From positions 1-64,000 of the forward strand of contig NZ_VISR01000003.1 of the NCBI RefSeq assembly GCF_007827595.1: DNA of 64,000 bases, in the 5' to 3' direction. This stretch comes from Streptomyces sp. BK340 (lineage in GTDB: Bacteria > Actinomycetota > Actinomycetes > Streptomycetales > Streptomycetaceae). A program made the position numbers and the translations under genes. Of the stretch, positions 16,670 to 25,051 are shown one piece after another (the stretch's first letter is position 1; the number at the start of each line of letters is the position of its first letter). Below the pieces are notes generated by a model. That model made no database searches. It saw only the letters and a list, made by a program, of their open reading frames with translations, and was not told where the DNA came from.

Positions 16670-17122
16670 TCAGGCACCGCCCACCGCCCGGAAGCCGCCC
16701 GCCAGGGCCCGCGACGCGATGACGTTGCCGCCGATCAACAGGACGCCGATCAGCAGCAGTTTCACCATCGCCCGGCTCGGGCCGGTGGCCACGCACACCG
16801 CCACCACGACCGTCGTGGCCAGGCCGACGGCCGCCCAGGTCAGTGCCCAGGCGCGCGGCGGCTCGGCCGCCAGGTCGTCGGCGAGCAGTCGGGCGAAGAC
16901 GAGGGTCCCGACCGGGCCCAGCAGGGCCATGAGCAGGGCGAGGTCGACGTAGGAGGGGCGGCCGTAGCCCTGGGCGAGCAGCAGCAGGGCCGGGCAGACC
17001 GCGGAGGTGGCCAGGTTCTGGGCCATGACCCGGCGGGGCAGCGGGCCGGTGGCCACCCCCCACAGGGCGGCTGCCCCTGCCCCGCCCAGCTCGACCGTCG
17101 CCGCGAGGATCCAGCCGTTCAC
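16670..17122 (-). CDS. Mrp subunit F with MrpG-like C-terminal extension
   Basis: 150 residues, longer than the usual 85-100 of MrpF. Residues about 25-85 (RVMAQNLATSAVCPALLLLA, then YGRPSYVDLALLMALLGPVGTLVFARLL) match MrpF: the D-x-A-L-x-x-A-L-L-x-x-V-G-T motif is clear. The remaining 65 residues add two hydrophobic segments, the last being MVKLLLIGVLLIGGNVIASRAL, which recalls the end of MrpG (KLLLxxxFLLLTxPVAAHALxRAA). A fused, degenerate G subunit would explain why no separate MrpG exists. GTG 17122 overlaps the preceding stop. Confidence 0.75.
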   Translation of the reverse strand: MNGWILAATVELGGAGAAALWGVATGPLPRRVMAQNLATSAVCPALLLLAQGYGRPSYVDLALLMALLGPVGTLVFARLLADDLAAEPPRAWALTWAAVGLATTVVVAVCVATGPSRAMVKLLLIGVLLIGGNVIASRALAGGFRAVGGA

Positions 17123-17301
17123 CACCAGGTCACCGCCCGCCGCCCGGCCCGGGCCGCCAAGGCCCCCACGGCGGCGGCGCTCGCGCCGACGATCCGCTCC
17201 AAGGCGTCGACCGACGAGACGAGCACCAGCCACAGCAGGGCGAGTCCGGCCCACCAGGCCAGGAGTTCGCCCACGACGAGAAGCGTGGTACGCCGCGCCA
17301 T
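17119..17301 (-). CDS. very short MrpE-like subunit
   Basis: 60 residues. LLAWWAGLALLWLVLVSSVDALERIVGASAAAVGALAARA matches the first hairpin of MrpE, where a W-x-x-L-(W)-x-L-L-V-x-S(L) helix is followed by a xxVGxxAAxxAA turn. Normal MrpE has about 150 residues, so two thirds are missing. ATG 17301 opens the operon; the stop overlaps the F-like start. The gap 17302-17543 contains the divergent promoters, including an inverted repeat GTTGTA...TACAAC (17491-17515). Confidence 0.65.
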   Translation of the reverse strand: MARRTTLLVVGELLAWWAGLALLWLVLVSSVDALERIVGASAAAVGALAARAGRRAVTWW

Positions 17302-17543
17302 CCGCCACCTCCTCGCTCCGCTCTGCCCGACTGCGCGGGCCTGTGTCCGCCCAGCCGCTCGGGGCATCCAAGCACCGCCGGGCCGGGGGCGGGGCGGCGG
17401 CGCGCGGACCCGGGTCCCGAGTGCCCCGAGAGCGTGAACCGAATCCGCCGACGCGCATCCGGCGCAGTCCGGGCGGCGGCATCCCGGGCCGTTGTATGGG
17501 TAACCGCCTTACAACAGCGGGAAGTTGAAGACCGGAGGATCTC

Positions 17544-18101
17544 ATGGCCCGTACCGCCCTGCGCCTGCCCGGGTTACTGCGCGCCCCGAAGAAGCGGGAG
17601 CGGGCCGAGGAGGCTCGCCCTCCAGCCGGGCGGCACGCGCTCATGCTCCCCGTGCGACTGCTGGTGATGCTGGTCGCTTTCGCATTCATGGTGGCCTTCG
17701 CCGCGGTCCTGGCCCGGCTCACGCTTCAGCCGTCCCCGGCGTCGGTGCCCCTGACGCACAGCAATCTGCACCCGGGCCGCTCGCTGCGGGCGTACGCGGA
17801 TCACGCACAGGTACGGGACGCCGTCCGGCAGATCGGCGGGAACGTGCTGCTCGGTGTGCCGTTCGGGGTACTGGTGCCGGTCCTCGCGCCGCGCGCGCGA
17901 GGGGTGCTCCAGGTGCTGGCGTTCACCGCGCTCGTGATGCTGATGGTGGAGCTGGTCCAGGGGGCGCTGGTCACCGGGCGGGCCTTCGACATCGACGACG
18001 TCATCCTCAACTCCGCGGGAGCTCTGATCGGGTGGCTGCTCCTCGGGCGGCGGCTCGGGCGTGCGGTGCATGCGCGCGTGCGCAGGACGTCGGCCGAGTG
18101 A
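17544..18101 (+). CDS. VanZ-family membrane protein with a TTA codon
   Basis: 185 residues. A basic N-terminus leads to a transmembrane helix (LPVRLLVMLVAFAFMVAFAAVLA, about 35-57). The VanZ core follows: GGNVLLGVPFGVLVPVLAP, VLQVLAFTALVMLMVELVQ, FDIDDVILNSAGALIGWLL. The (F)DxDDVxxNxxGxxxG motif is the family hallmark. VanZ proteins confer low-level teicoplanin resistance in one system, but most are of unknown role. Codon 11 (17574-17576) is TTA, so translation should need the bldA tRNA. A GGAGG site precedes the ATG. Confidence 0.9.
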   Translation: MARTALRLPGLLRAPKKRERAEEARPPAGRHALMLPVRLLVMLVAFAFMVAFAAVLARLTLQPSPASVPLTHSNLHPGRSLRAYADHAQVRDAVRQIGGNVLLGVPFGVLVPVLAPRARGVLQVLAFTALVMLMVELVQGALVTGRAFDIDDVILNSAGALIGWLLLGRRLGRAVHARVRRTSAE

Positions 18102-18129
18102 TCGTCAGCGAGAGGTCCGTACCAAGGTA

Positions 18130-18158
18130 TTGACGCTCACTTATCTCACTTCTTAAAT
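18130..18158 (+). promoter_or_regulatory. housekeeping-type promoter of the GH16 gene
   Basis: TTGACG (18130-18135), a 17-base spacer and TTAAAT (18153-18158) give a close match to the major-sigma (HrdB) consensus 60 bases before the ATG. The spacer contains a short direct repeat TCACTTATC / TCACTTCTT, a possible regulator site. Confidence 0.7.
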
Positions 18159-18217
18159 CAAGAGGCATCACGTATGCCTGTCCACGTATCACACACCCCC
18201 CACATGAACGGAGAGTC

Positions 18218-19450
18218 ATGGCCTCCCCACGCCTGCTCCGCAGATGTCTGTTCGCCGCTCTGTCCGCCGCGCTGGTCGGCTCGGCCGCCGTCGGTCCGGC
18301 CCGGGCGCAGGCCGCGGCCCCGGCGGCCGCGGCCGTGACCACCTTCTCCGACAGCTTCGACGGGCCCGCGGGCGCCGCGGTCGACTCCTCGAAGTGGACG
18401 CTGGAGACCGGCGACAACGTCAACAATCACGAGCGGCAGTACTACACCTCCGGGACCAGGAACGCGGCACTGGACGGCCAGGGCCATCTGGTGATCACGG
18501 CCCGCAAGGAGAACCCGGCCGGCTACCAGTGCTGGTACGGCAGCTGCCAGTACACCTCCGCGCGGATGAACACCGCCGGGAGGTTCAACGCGCAGTACGG
18601 CCATGTCGAGGCCCGGATGAAGATCCCGCGCGGGCAGGGCATGTGGCCCGCGTTCTGGATGCTCGGCACTCCGGTGAACTGGCCGGACTCGGGAGAGATC
18701 GACGTGATGGAGAACGTCGGCTTCGAGCCCTCGACCGTGCACGGCACCATCCACGGCCCGGGCTACTCCGGTTCGGGCGGTATCGGCGCCGGCTACACCC
18801 TGCCGAACGGGCAGGCCTTCGCCGACGCGTTCCACACCTTCGCCGTCGACTGGGCGCCCGACTCGATCACCTGGTCCGTGGACGGGAACGTCTACCAGCG
18901 GCGCACGCCCGCCGACCTGGGCGGGAAGACCTGGGTGTTCAACAAGCCGTTCTTCCTGATCCTGAACCTTGCGGTCGGGGGCTACTGGCCCGGCGACCCG
19001 GACAGCTCCACGCAGTTCCCGCAGCAGCTGGTCGTCGACTCGGTGTCGGTGACGACGAGCGACAGCGCGGCCGGTGTCCCGATCCGGGGACTGGCGGGCA
19101 AGTGTGTGGACGTGGCCGGCGCGAACTCCGCCAACGGCACCCCGGTCCAGCTCTACGACTGCAACGGCACGGGCGCCCAGCAGTGGACCGTCGGCTCGGA
19201 CGGCACGATCCGGGCGCTCGGGAAGTGCCTGGACGTCACCGGCAACGGTACGGCGGACGGCTCGACCGTCCAGCTGTGGGACTGCACGGGCGGCCCCAAC
19301 CAGAAGTGGGCCGTCTCGGCCGCGCACGACGTCGTCAATCCGCAGGCGGACAAGTGCCTCGACGTGACCGGGAACAACTCGGCCAACGGCACCCGGCTGC
19401 AGATCTGGACGTGCACCGGCGGCGGCAACCAGAAGTGGACGGTCGGCTGA
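18218..19450 (+). CDS. secreted glycoside hydrolase family 16 endo-beta-1,3-glucanase with ricin-type CBM13
   Basis: 410 residues. The signal peptide (residues 1-33, MASPRLLRRCLFAALSAALV and an AQA cleavage region) sends it outside. The GH16 domain (about 40-275) contains GEIDVMENVG with nucleophile Glu160, Asp162 and acid/base Glu165, and the preceding WPAFWMLGTPVNWPDSG, as in laminarinases. Residues about 285-410 form a ricin B-type beta-trefoil with three Q-x-W repeats (QQWTVG, QKWAVS, QKWTVG) that bind polysaccharide. It should cut internal beta-1,3-glucan bonds in laminarin or fungal walls. It stands alone with its own promoter. Confidence 0.93.
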   Translation: MASPRLLRRCLFAALSAALVGSAAVGPARAQAAAPAAAAVTTFSDSFDGPAGAAVDSSKWTLETGDNVNNHERQYYTSGTRNAALDGQGHLVITARKENPAGYQCWYGSCQYTSARMNTAGRFNAQYGHVEARMKIPRGQGMWPAFWMLGTPVNWPDSGEIDVMENVGFEPSTVHGTIHGPGYSGSGGIGAGYTLPNGQAFADAFHTFAVDWAPDSITWSVDGNVYQRRTPADLGGKTWVFNKPFFLILNLAVGGYWPGDPDSSTQFPQQLVVDSVSVTTSDSAAGVPIRGLAGKCVDVAGANSANGTPVQLYDCNGTGAQQWTVGSDGTIRALGKCLDVTGNGTADGSTVQLWDCTGGPNQKWAVSAAHDVVNPQADKCLDVTGNNSANGTRLQIWTCTGGGNQKWTVG

Positions 19451-19462
19451 GCCGCATCCGGA

Positions 19463-19708
19463 TCAGATGGGTGTCCAGTGGTACTGGCCGCCGCCCACCC
19501 AGCGGACCGAGTCCGGATCGTTCAGGTCGTGGATCGTGATGCCGTGGGCGGCGGCGACCTCCAGCACGTCGGTCGCGGTCCTGGCCCGGCCGACCACCTC
19601 GCCGTCGATCTCCACCACCCGGAAGGGCGGCTCCCCCGGCCTGCCCGCGCACACGCCGTGCACCAGGACCCGCGGATGGGAGATGTAGGGCACTGCTTGT
19701 TCGGTCAT
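19463..19708 (-). CDS. small conserved protein of unknown function
   Basis: 81 residues, no family recognised. HPRVLVHGVCAGRPGEPPFRVVEIDG and ATDVLEVAAAHGITIHDLNDPDSVRWVGGG suggest a compact alpha/beta cytoplasmic protein. ATG 19708 (MTEQA) is used; an earlier in-frame ATG at 19729 has no better ribosome site. It is convergent with the GH16 gene. The pattern of third-position G+C supports real coding. Confidence 0.7.
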   Translation of the reverse strand: MTEQAVPYISHPRVLVHGVCAGRPGEPPFRVVEIDGEVVGRARTATDVLEVAAAHGITIHDLNDPDSVRWVGGGQYHWTPI

Positions 19709-19852
19709 GCAATAGAGCGTAGAACGCAACCGGGGCCGACGACTCGTCCGAGCCGCCGTCCAGGCCCTCGGCCCTTCGGGGCCGGGCCGGCGGGCGTGCG
19801 GAGCGGGTCAGGCTGGGGAACCCTGGAGGGGCATCGCGCGCTGGAGGTGACC

Positions 19853-20890
19853 ATGGATCCCGTCGCGGCCCTCGACCGGATCGCCTTCCTGCTGGAGCGG
19901 TCACTGGCGCCCACCTACCGGGTGCGGGCCTTCCGGACCGCCGCCCGGGTGCTGTCCCAGCTGCCCGAGGACGAGGTCGCCGCGCGTGCGGCGGCCGGGA
20001 CGCTGGAGTCGCTGAAGGGAGTCGGGCCGAAGACCGCGCAGGTGGTGCGGGAGGCACTGGCCGGTGAGGTGCCCGGCTATCTGCGCAGGGTGGAGGAGGA
20101 GAACGGCGGACCGCTCACCGCCGAGGGCGGCGGCGCCGAGCTGCGAGCGCTGCTGCGCGGTGACTGCCACACGCATTCGGACTGGTCGGACGGCGGCAGC
20201 CCGATCGAGGAGATGGGACGTGCGGCGGCCCGGCTGGGCCACGAGTGGACGGCCCTGACCGACCACTCCCCCCGGCTGACCGTGGCCCGGGGCCTCAGTC
20301 CGGAGCGGCTGCGCGAGCAGCTGGAGGTCGTGGCGGAGCTGAACGCGCGGTGGGCGCCGTTCCGGCTGCTCACCGGCATCGAGTGCGACATCCTGGAGGA
20401 CGGCTCGCTGGACCAGGAGCCCGGGCTGCTGGAGCGCCTGGACGTCGTGGTCGTGTCCGTGCACTCCAAGCTGCGGATGGACGCCCGCTCGATGACCCGC
20501 CGCATGGTGGCCGCCGTACGCGATCCGCACGCGGACGTCCTCGGCCACTGCACGGGACGGCTGGTCACGGGCCGTGGCCGGCCGGAGTCGGAGTTCGACG
20601 CGGACGAGGTGTTCGCCGCCTGCGCCGAGTCGGGTACGGCCGTGGAGATCAACAGCCGTCCCGAGCGGCTGGACCCGCCGCGGCGGCTGCTGCGCCGGGC
20701 CGTGACGGCCGGGGTGCTGTTCTCGATCGACACCGACGCGCACGCGCCCGGCCAGCTGGACTGGCAGATCCTCGGCTGCGCCCGGGCCGAGGAGTGCGGG
20801 GTGCCCGCCGAACGGGTGGTGACGGCCTGGCCGGCCGAGGATCTGCTGGCCTGGACCCGCGAGGGCCGTACGCCCGCCCGGGCGTCCTGA
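19853..20890 (+). CDS. PolX-like protein with HhH and PHP domains but no polymerase core
   Basis: 345 residues. The N-terminal 85 residues are the helix-hairpin-helix part of the polymerase X family (LESLKGVGPKTAQVVREALA). After a short linker the PHP phosphoesterase domain begins with GDCHTHSDWSDGG near residue 103 and continues with LTDHSPRLTVARG, GIECDILEDG, VVVSVHSKL, DVLGHCTGR and the final STDTDAHAP-like SIDTDAHAPG, supplying the metal ligands. The nucleotidyl transferase domain normally between the two is absent. Likely a metal-dependent phosphoesterase or exonuclease acting on DNA or nucleotides. ATG 19853 follows CTGGAGGTG. Confidence 0.88.
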   Translation: MDPVAALDRIAFLLERSLAPTYRVRAFRTAARVLSQLPEDEVAARAAAGTLESLKGVGPKTAQVVREALAGEVPGYLRRVEEENGGPLTAEGGGAELRALLRGDCHTHSDWSDGGSPIEEMGRAAARLGHEWTALTDHSPRLTVARGLSPERLREQLEVVAELNARWAPFRLLTGIECDILEDGSLDQEPGLLERLDVVVVSVHSKLRMDARSMTRRMVAAVRDPHADVLGHCTGRLVTGRGRPESEFDADEVFAACAESGTAVEINSRPERLDPPRRLLRRAVTAGVLFSIDTDAHAPGQLDWQILGCARAEECGVPAERVVTAWPAEDLLAWTREGRTPARAS

Positions 20891-20895
20891 GAAAG

Positions 20896-20925
20896 CCCGG
20901 CCGCGACGGGGGAATCACGGCCGGG
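20896..20925 (+). terminator. possible stem-loop terminator after the PHP gene
   Basis: 8-bp arms CCCGGCCG (20896-20903) and CGGCCGGG (20918-20925) with a 14-base loop, directly downstream of the PHP stop and without a T tract. The rest of the gap to 21114 shows nothing else that I can name. Confidence 0.4.
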
Positions 20926-21114
20926 GCGGCCAGGTGGTGGGGACGGACGGCGGTCGCCTCTCGGCGAAGGGCACCACAGGGCTTCAGCCGGACGATCGTC
21001 CCTGCGGGCGGATGGTGAGGCCCGGGGACACTGTCCCGTCCGCACCCACGGCTGGTTCGACGGGCAACCGTCTCGTGGTGTTCCAGCCGGGGTCCGAGAG
21101 GTGTGTCACGAGGG

Positions 21115-22404
21115 TCAGCGCGGTGTCCGTTCCTCCAGCGCGGCCCGCCAGGCGGGGTGCCGGTCCTCGGTCGCCTGTTCGACGCGGCGGCCGCCGCGCG
21201 CGAAGAAGTCGGCCAGGGGCAGGATCGCCGCGCCGACGGTGACCGCGTCGGGACCGAGCCGGCCGAGATCGATGGTGACCTGGTCCGCCGGGTACCGCAG
21301 GGCGTACGTCGACGCGTGGCGGCGTACGGCGGGCAGGAATCGGGTGCCGAGCTGGAGTCCGGCCCAGCCGCCGATGAGGATGCGCTCGGGCTGGAAGAGG
21401 TTGATCAGGTCGGACAGGCCGGCACCCAGGTACTCGGCGGTCTCCTCCAGGACGGCGAGCGCGACCGGGTCGGGGTCCCTGCCCTCGGTCGGGTAGGCGG
21501 CGGCGAGCATCGCGGTGAGCGCGGTCTCCTCGTCGGCGCCCTCGGGCGGCCGTCCGCCCTCCTCGCTCCAGCGGGCGAGCAGCGACTCGGCACCGGCGTA
21601 GGCCTCCAGGCAGCCCGGCGCACCGCACCGGCAGCGGCGCCCACGGACCCGTACGGTCAGATGGCCCCATTCGACGGCCCGCCCGTACTCCACCTCGGGG
21701 GTGACCAGGCAGGCGCCGACGCCGGAGCCGAAGAGCACGACCACCGCGTTGCGGGCGCCGCGCCCGCCGCCGAACCACATCTCGGCCTGGCCCAGGGTCT
21801 TGGCACCGTTGTCGATGAAGTACCGCACGGTGTCCGGCAGTCGGGAGGTCGAGCGGAGCAGCCGCTCCAGCGGCACCGCGTCCCAGCCGATGGTCTGCCC
21901 GTGCACGACGGCGCCCTGGTCAGGCGTGTGCTCGACGATGCCCGGGACGCCGACGCCGACGCCGAGCAGTCGCTCGGGCGCGGCTCCCTCGGCCCCGAGG
22001 ACCTCGGCGATGCCGTCACGGATGTGCCCGACGATCACGTCGACGTCGTAGCCCTGCTGAGCGAGCGGGCGTTCGGTGCGGGCGAGTTCGGTGAGGGCCA
22101 GGTCGAACAGCTCGACGCGGACGCGGGTCTCGCCGACGTCGACGCCGATCATCTGGCCGCTGTGCGGGGAGACGCGCAGCAGGGTGCGGGGGCGGCCGCC
22201 GTCGGAGTCGACGCTGCCGGCCTCCTCGACCAGTCCGTCGGCGACCAGGTCCGCGACCACGTTGCTGACCGAGCCGGAGCTCAGCCCGGTGACCGGGCCC
22301 AGTTCGAAGCGGCTGAGCGGGCCGTCGAAGTAGAGCCGTTGCAGCACGGCCGTGCGATTGCCCCGTCTGAGGTCGCGTACCGTTCGCCCGTTCCGCCCCG
22401 CCAT
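21115..22404 (-). CDS. ROK-family transcriptional regulator
   Basis: 429 residues. An N-terminal winged HTH (TVRDLRRGNRTAVLQRLYFDG, LSRFELGPVTGLSSGSVSNVVADLV) is joined to a ROK sugar-kinase-like domain: IGVDVGETRVRVELFD, GVGVGVPGIVEH, the zinc motif CRCGAPGCLEAY and ERILIGGWAG. ROK repressors of this build sense sugars or sugar phosphates and control carbohydrate genes. ATG 22404 gives the usual M-x-x-R-N-x-R-T-V-R-D-L-R-R-x-N-R start. No carbohydrate operon is directly adjacent, so its target is not evident; GH16 at 18218 is the nearest candidate. Confidence 0.92.
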   Translation of the reverse strand: MAGRNGRTVRDLRRGNRTAVLQRLYFDGPLSRFELGPVTGLSSGSVSNVVADLVADGLVEEAGSVDSDGGRPRTLLRVSPHSGQMIGVDVGETRVRVELFDLALTELARTERPLAQQGYDVDVIVGHIRDGIAEVLGAEGAAPERLLGVGVGVPGIVEHTPDQGAVVHGQTIGWDAVPLERLLRSTSRLPDTVRYFIDNGAKTLGQAEMWFGGGRGARNAVVVLFGSGVGACLVTPEVEYGRAVEWGHLTVRVRGRRCRCGAPGCLEAYAGAESLLARWSEEGGRPPEGADEETALTAMLAAAYPTEGRDPDPVALAVLEETAEYLGAGLSDLINLFQPERILIGGWAGLQLGTRFLPAVRRHASTYALRYPADQVTIDLGRLGPDAVTVGAAILPLADFFARGGRRVEQATEDRHPAWRAALEERTPR

Positions 22405-22496
22405 GTGGCTCCCTTCGAACCATGTCCCGACCTGCAACATACCCCTCGGAACAGGCTGCACGCGACTTTCGAACAACCCTTATTTCATGTGATGAG

Positions 22497-22877
22497 CTAA
22501 GTGTCGGCCGCTTTGCTCCCGTCCAGCGCGGCGACGAGCCCGGGAGCGGCGGTGTCCTGGGCCCAGCGGGAGTGCCCCTCGTCGGCCGCTCGCGGGACCG
22601 TCTCGACCAGCATGATCAGGTACAGGTACGCGCGGTAGAGGCCGAGCCGGAGGCGTCCCGCGCTGAACACCGCGCCGGAGTGCAGCAGCCGGGTCTCGTG
22701 GCGCGGGCCCGCTGCCGCCGGCGCGGTCTTCAGGACGCAGCGGGTGCCGTCGGTGAGCCGCGGTTCCTCGACGGTGTTGAAGGTGCCGCCGCCCAGCGGG
22801 CGCACCGCGGCCGGCCGGCCGGGGTCGACGCCCGCCGCGGCCAGGACCCGCCGGGCCCGCTCCTCCGGCTCCCGCAT
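22497..22877 (-). pseudogene. phosphotransferase (APH/kinase-like) remnant with internal deletion
   Basis: 126 residues that join the two ends of an aminoglycoside-phosphotransferase-type kinase. Residues 1-70 contain the first lobe (PLGGGTFNTVEEPRLTDGTR, with the ATP-loop lysine in CVLKTAP, and HETRLLHSGAVF). The sequence then passes straight to the C-terminal helices (GRLRLGLYRAYLYLIMLVET, then WAQDTAAPGLVAAL). The brackets and catalytic loop (HGD-x-x-x-x-N and the DxD metal site), normally about 180 residues, are missing without loss of frame. It cannot be an active kinase. It lies against the truncated reductase, in a decayed stretch. Confidence 0.78.
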
Positions 22878-22900
22878 CGTGCGTCCCCTTCCCCTGGCGG

Positions 22901-24290
22901 TCAGCCCGCCGCGTACACGTCCTCGACGTAACGCCCGTCCGCCATCAACGAGTCGAGCCACCGCCCGGCGGCCGCCTCGTCGGCGCCGGGCGTCCGTTCC
23001 CGGTACAGGGTACGGAACACCTCGCGAACTCCGGGTGCCATGCGGGAGCCGTCGCCGCAGACATGGACCCGGGCCCCTGCGCGAAGCAGTTCCCAGACCT
23101 CGTCGGCCTCGGCGGCGATGCGGTGCTGCACGAACGGCGCGCCGTTCTCGGGGGCGGCGCTGAAGGCCGGGCGCAGGCGGACGGCTCCGGCGGCTTCGGC
23201 GGCCCGGAGTTCACCGGCGTGCAGGAAGTCGGCGTCGGGGGCGTCGCAGCCGAAGTAGAGCAGCGCCGACGGGAGTTCGGCGCCGGCGGCACGGGCCGCG
23301 CTGCGGTCGGCGACGACTCCGCGGAACGGGGCGAGGCCGGTACCCGCGGCGATCATCACGACGGGTGCGCCGGCGTCGGTCCGGAACACCTCCCGGCAGG
23401 GCTGGACGCGGGCGTACACGGTGTCACCGGGCCGCAGGGCGGCGAGGTACCCGGAGCAGGTGCCCCGGTAGCGGTCCCTGCCCATGGGGATCCCCCCGGT
23501 GGAGCGCAGCCGGGAGTGCGAGCGTGCGGGGGCGTCCAGCACGGAGACCATCAGGTCGGCGTGGCGCGGGTCGGCCGCCGGGGACGAGGAGATGGAGTAG
23601 TGGCGCGGACGCAGCGGGGTCAGCAGGTCGAGGAGGTGCGGCCAGTCCAGTGCGCCGCGCAGGGCGGGGTGGTCCTCGGCGATCTCCACCAGGGTGCGCG
23701 GATCGTCGCCGGCCAGGGCCGCGAGGGCGGCGCGCTCGGGCGGGCAGGGGTTGGCCCCGGCGAGCAGGGCCAGCCGGCGTGCGGTCGGCCGCTCCTGCAA
23801 CTCGACGTGGTGCGTGAGCAGTTGCCGTACGGTGAGCGGACGGTCCACGGCGAGGCCGTCGCGGCGCGGGCGGGTGGCCCGGATGTCCAGGACGGCGTCG
23901 AGGTCGACGCCGAACGCGGCGGCGGCACGCTCCACGAGGCCGGGGGCGTTGACGGGGAGCACGGTCAGGTGGTCGGCGGTGCGGTAGGCGACGCCGTCGG
24001 GCAGGGCGATGCGCAGGAACCGCTTGGCGCGCGGGTGTCCGGGCGCGGTGAGGTCGTACGCCTCGGTGACGGTCATGGGGACCAGCCCGTGCCGCTCGGC
24101 CACGGCGTCCAGCCGACCGCCGGTGACGGTGCGGACCTCGTACGCCGTGACGGGCTCCTCCTCGGGGCCGGTGACGGCGTCCGGGTCGCCGTACTCCTGG
24201 AGCAGGGCGGTCCGCAGCCGGGCGGTGAAGTCGCGGACGGTGCCGCTCAGGTCGCCGGAGGCGTCGGCGGCGGCGCGGCCGGTCCACGCG
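22901..24290 (-). pseudogene. 5'-truncated CYP102 (P450BM3)-type reductase: FAD/NADPH half only
   Basis: About 450 in-frame residues align in order with the C-terminal third of CYP102-type P450-reductase fusions. A linker (VRDFTARLRTALLQEYG) leads to the FAD domain: HPRAKRFLRIALPDGVAYRTAD, the CPPERAALAAL helix region, RHYSISSSPAADPRH and GTCSGYLAALRPGDTVY. The NADPH domain follows: VVMIAAGTGLAPFRGVV, LLYFGCDAPDADFL, VHVCGDGSRMAPGVREVF and the terminal RYVEDVYAAG. The P450 and FMN-flavodoxin parts (about 600 residues) are gone. No ATG or GTG with a ribosome site lies at the break near 24250-24300, which runs into the divergent regulator. A short expressed diflavin-lacking reductase is conceivable but unlikely. 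Confidence 0.75.
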
Positions 24291-24344
24291 TTTGCCGCTG
24301 ACCTGGCTGTTCCTCTTGGATGGTCCGGACGTCGGGAGGTGCGG

Positions 24345-24989
24345 ATGGACCTGGGCCGGAGCGAGGCCGTGGTGTGGCGCAACCGTGCGCTGACCCTCTT
24401 CGACCGGGTCTCCGTACCGGTCGCGGTCTGCGACGTGCACGGCCGGGTCGGACTCGCCAACCCGGCGATGGCCGCCGAGTGCGGTACGACCCCGGGGCGA
24501 CTGCGGGGCCGGGACGTGCTGGAGCTGTTCCGGCCGCAGGAGGCCACTCAGGTCGACCGGATCGCCGAGGCGCTGCGGCTGCGGCACCGCTCGCGCTATC
24601 AGGTGTCGGTCTGCTGGCGCTCCCCCGGCGGGGCCGAGCGGTACGGCGAACTGACGGCGGACCCGGTGAGCGACAGCGTGGACGAGACGCCCGCCCTGCT
24701 CGTGATGCTGCGCGTCCAGGGCGAGCGCGAGGCCCGGCGCGAGCCGGAGCCGCCGCCGGTCACCCCGGTGGAAGGCCAGGTACTGGCTCTTCTGGCCGGG
24801 GGTGCCACCACGACCCGGGCGGCGCGTGAACTGGGCCTGAGCAGGGACGGCCTCACCTATCACCTGCGCCGGCTGTCGGCCCGCTGGGGCGCGGCCAACC
24901 GCACCGAACTGGTCGCCCGCGCCTACGCCTCGGGGGTGCTCGCACCGGGCGTGTGGCCGCCGGAGGCGACGGCCGCCGAGGCGGAGTAG
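24345..24989 (+). CDS. PAS-LuxR-type transcriptional regulator
   Basis: 214 residues. A single N-terminal PAS domain (about 13-125: LTLFDRVSVPVAVCDVHGRVGLANPAMAAECG...GRDVLELFRP) is followed by a C-terminal LuxR/GerE-like HTH (VLALLAGGATTTRAARELGL, then DGLTYHLRRLSARWGAANR). ATG 24345 has GGGAGGT a few bases upstream. PAS-LuxR regulators in Streptomyces often control secondary metabolism or redox genes. It is divergent from the truncated reductase and may be what remains of that gene's regulation. Confidence 0.85.
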   Translation: MDLGRSEAVVWRNRALTLFDRVSVPVAVCDVHGRVGLANPAMAAECGTTPGRLRGRDVLELFRPQEATQVDRIAEALRLRHRSRYQVSVCWRSPGGAERYGELTADPVSDSVDETPALLVMLRVQGEREARREPEPPPVTPVEGQVLALLAGGATTTRAARELGLSRDGLTYHLRRLSARWGAANRTELVARAYASGVLAPGVWPPEATAAEAE

Positions 24990-25051
24990 GACATGACACC
25001 GGCCGCCCGGAAAAACCGTTCGCCGGCCCTCCCCTTGGCTGCCTAGGCTAG

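Noticed and set aside
20984..21778. Minus-strand frame overlapping the ROK gene and the gap after it
   Set aside because: It is out of frame with the ROK protein, rich in Arg, and has no motif.
22901..24290. An intact stand-alone NADPH reductase
   Set aside because: No usable start codon or ribosome site lies at the beginning of the homologous region, and the FMN domain required to pass electrons to a P450 is missing. Kept as a probable pseudogene.
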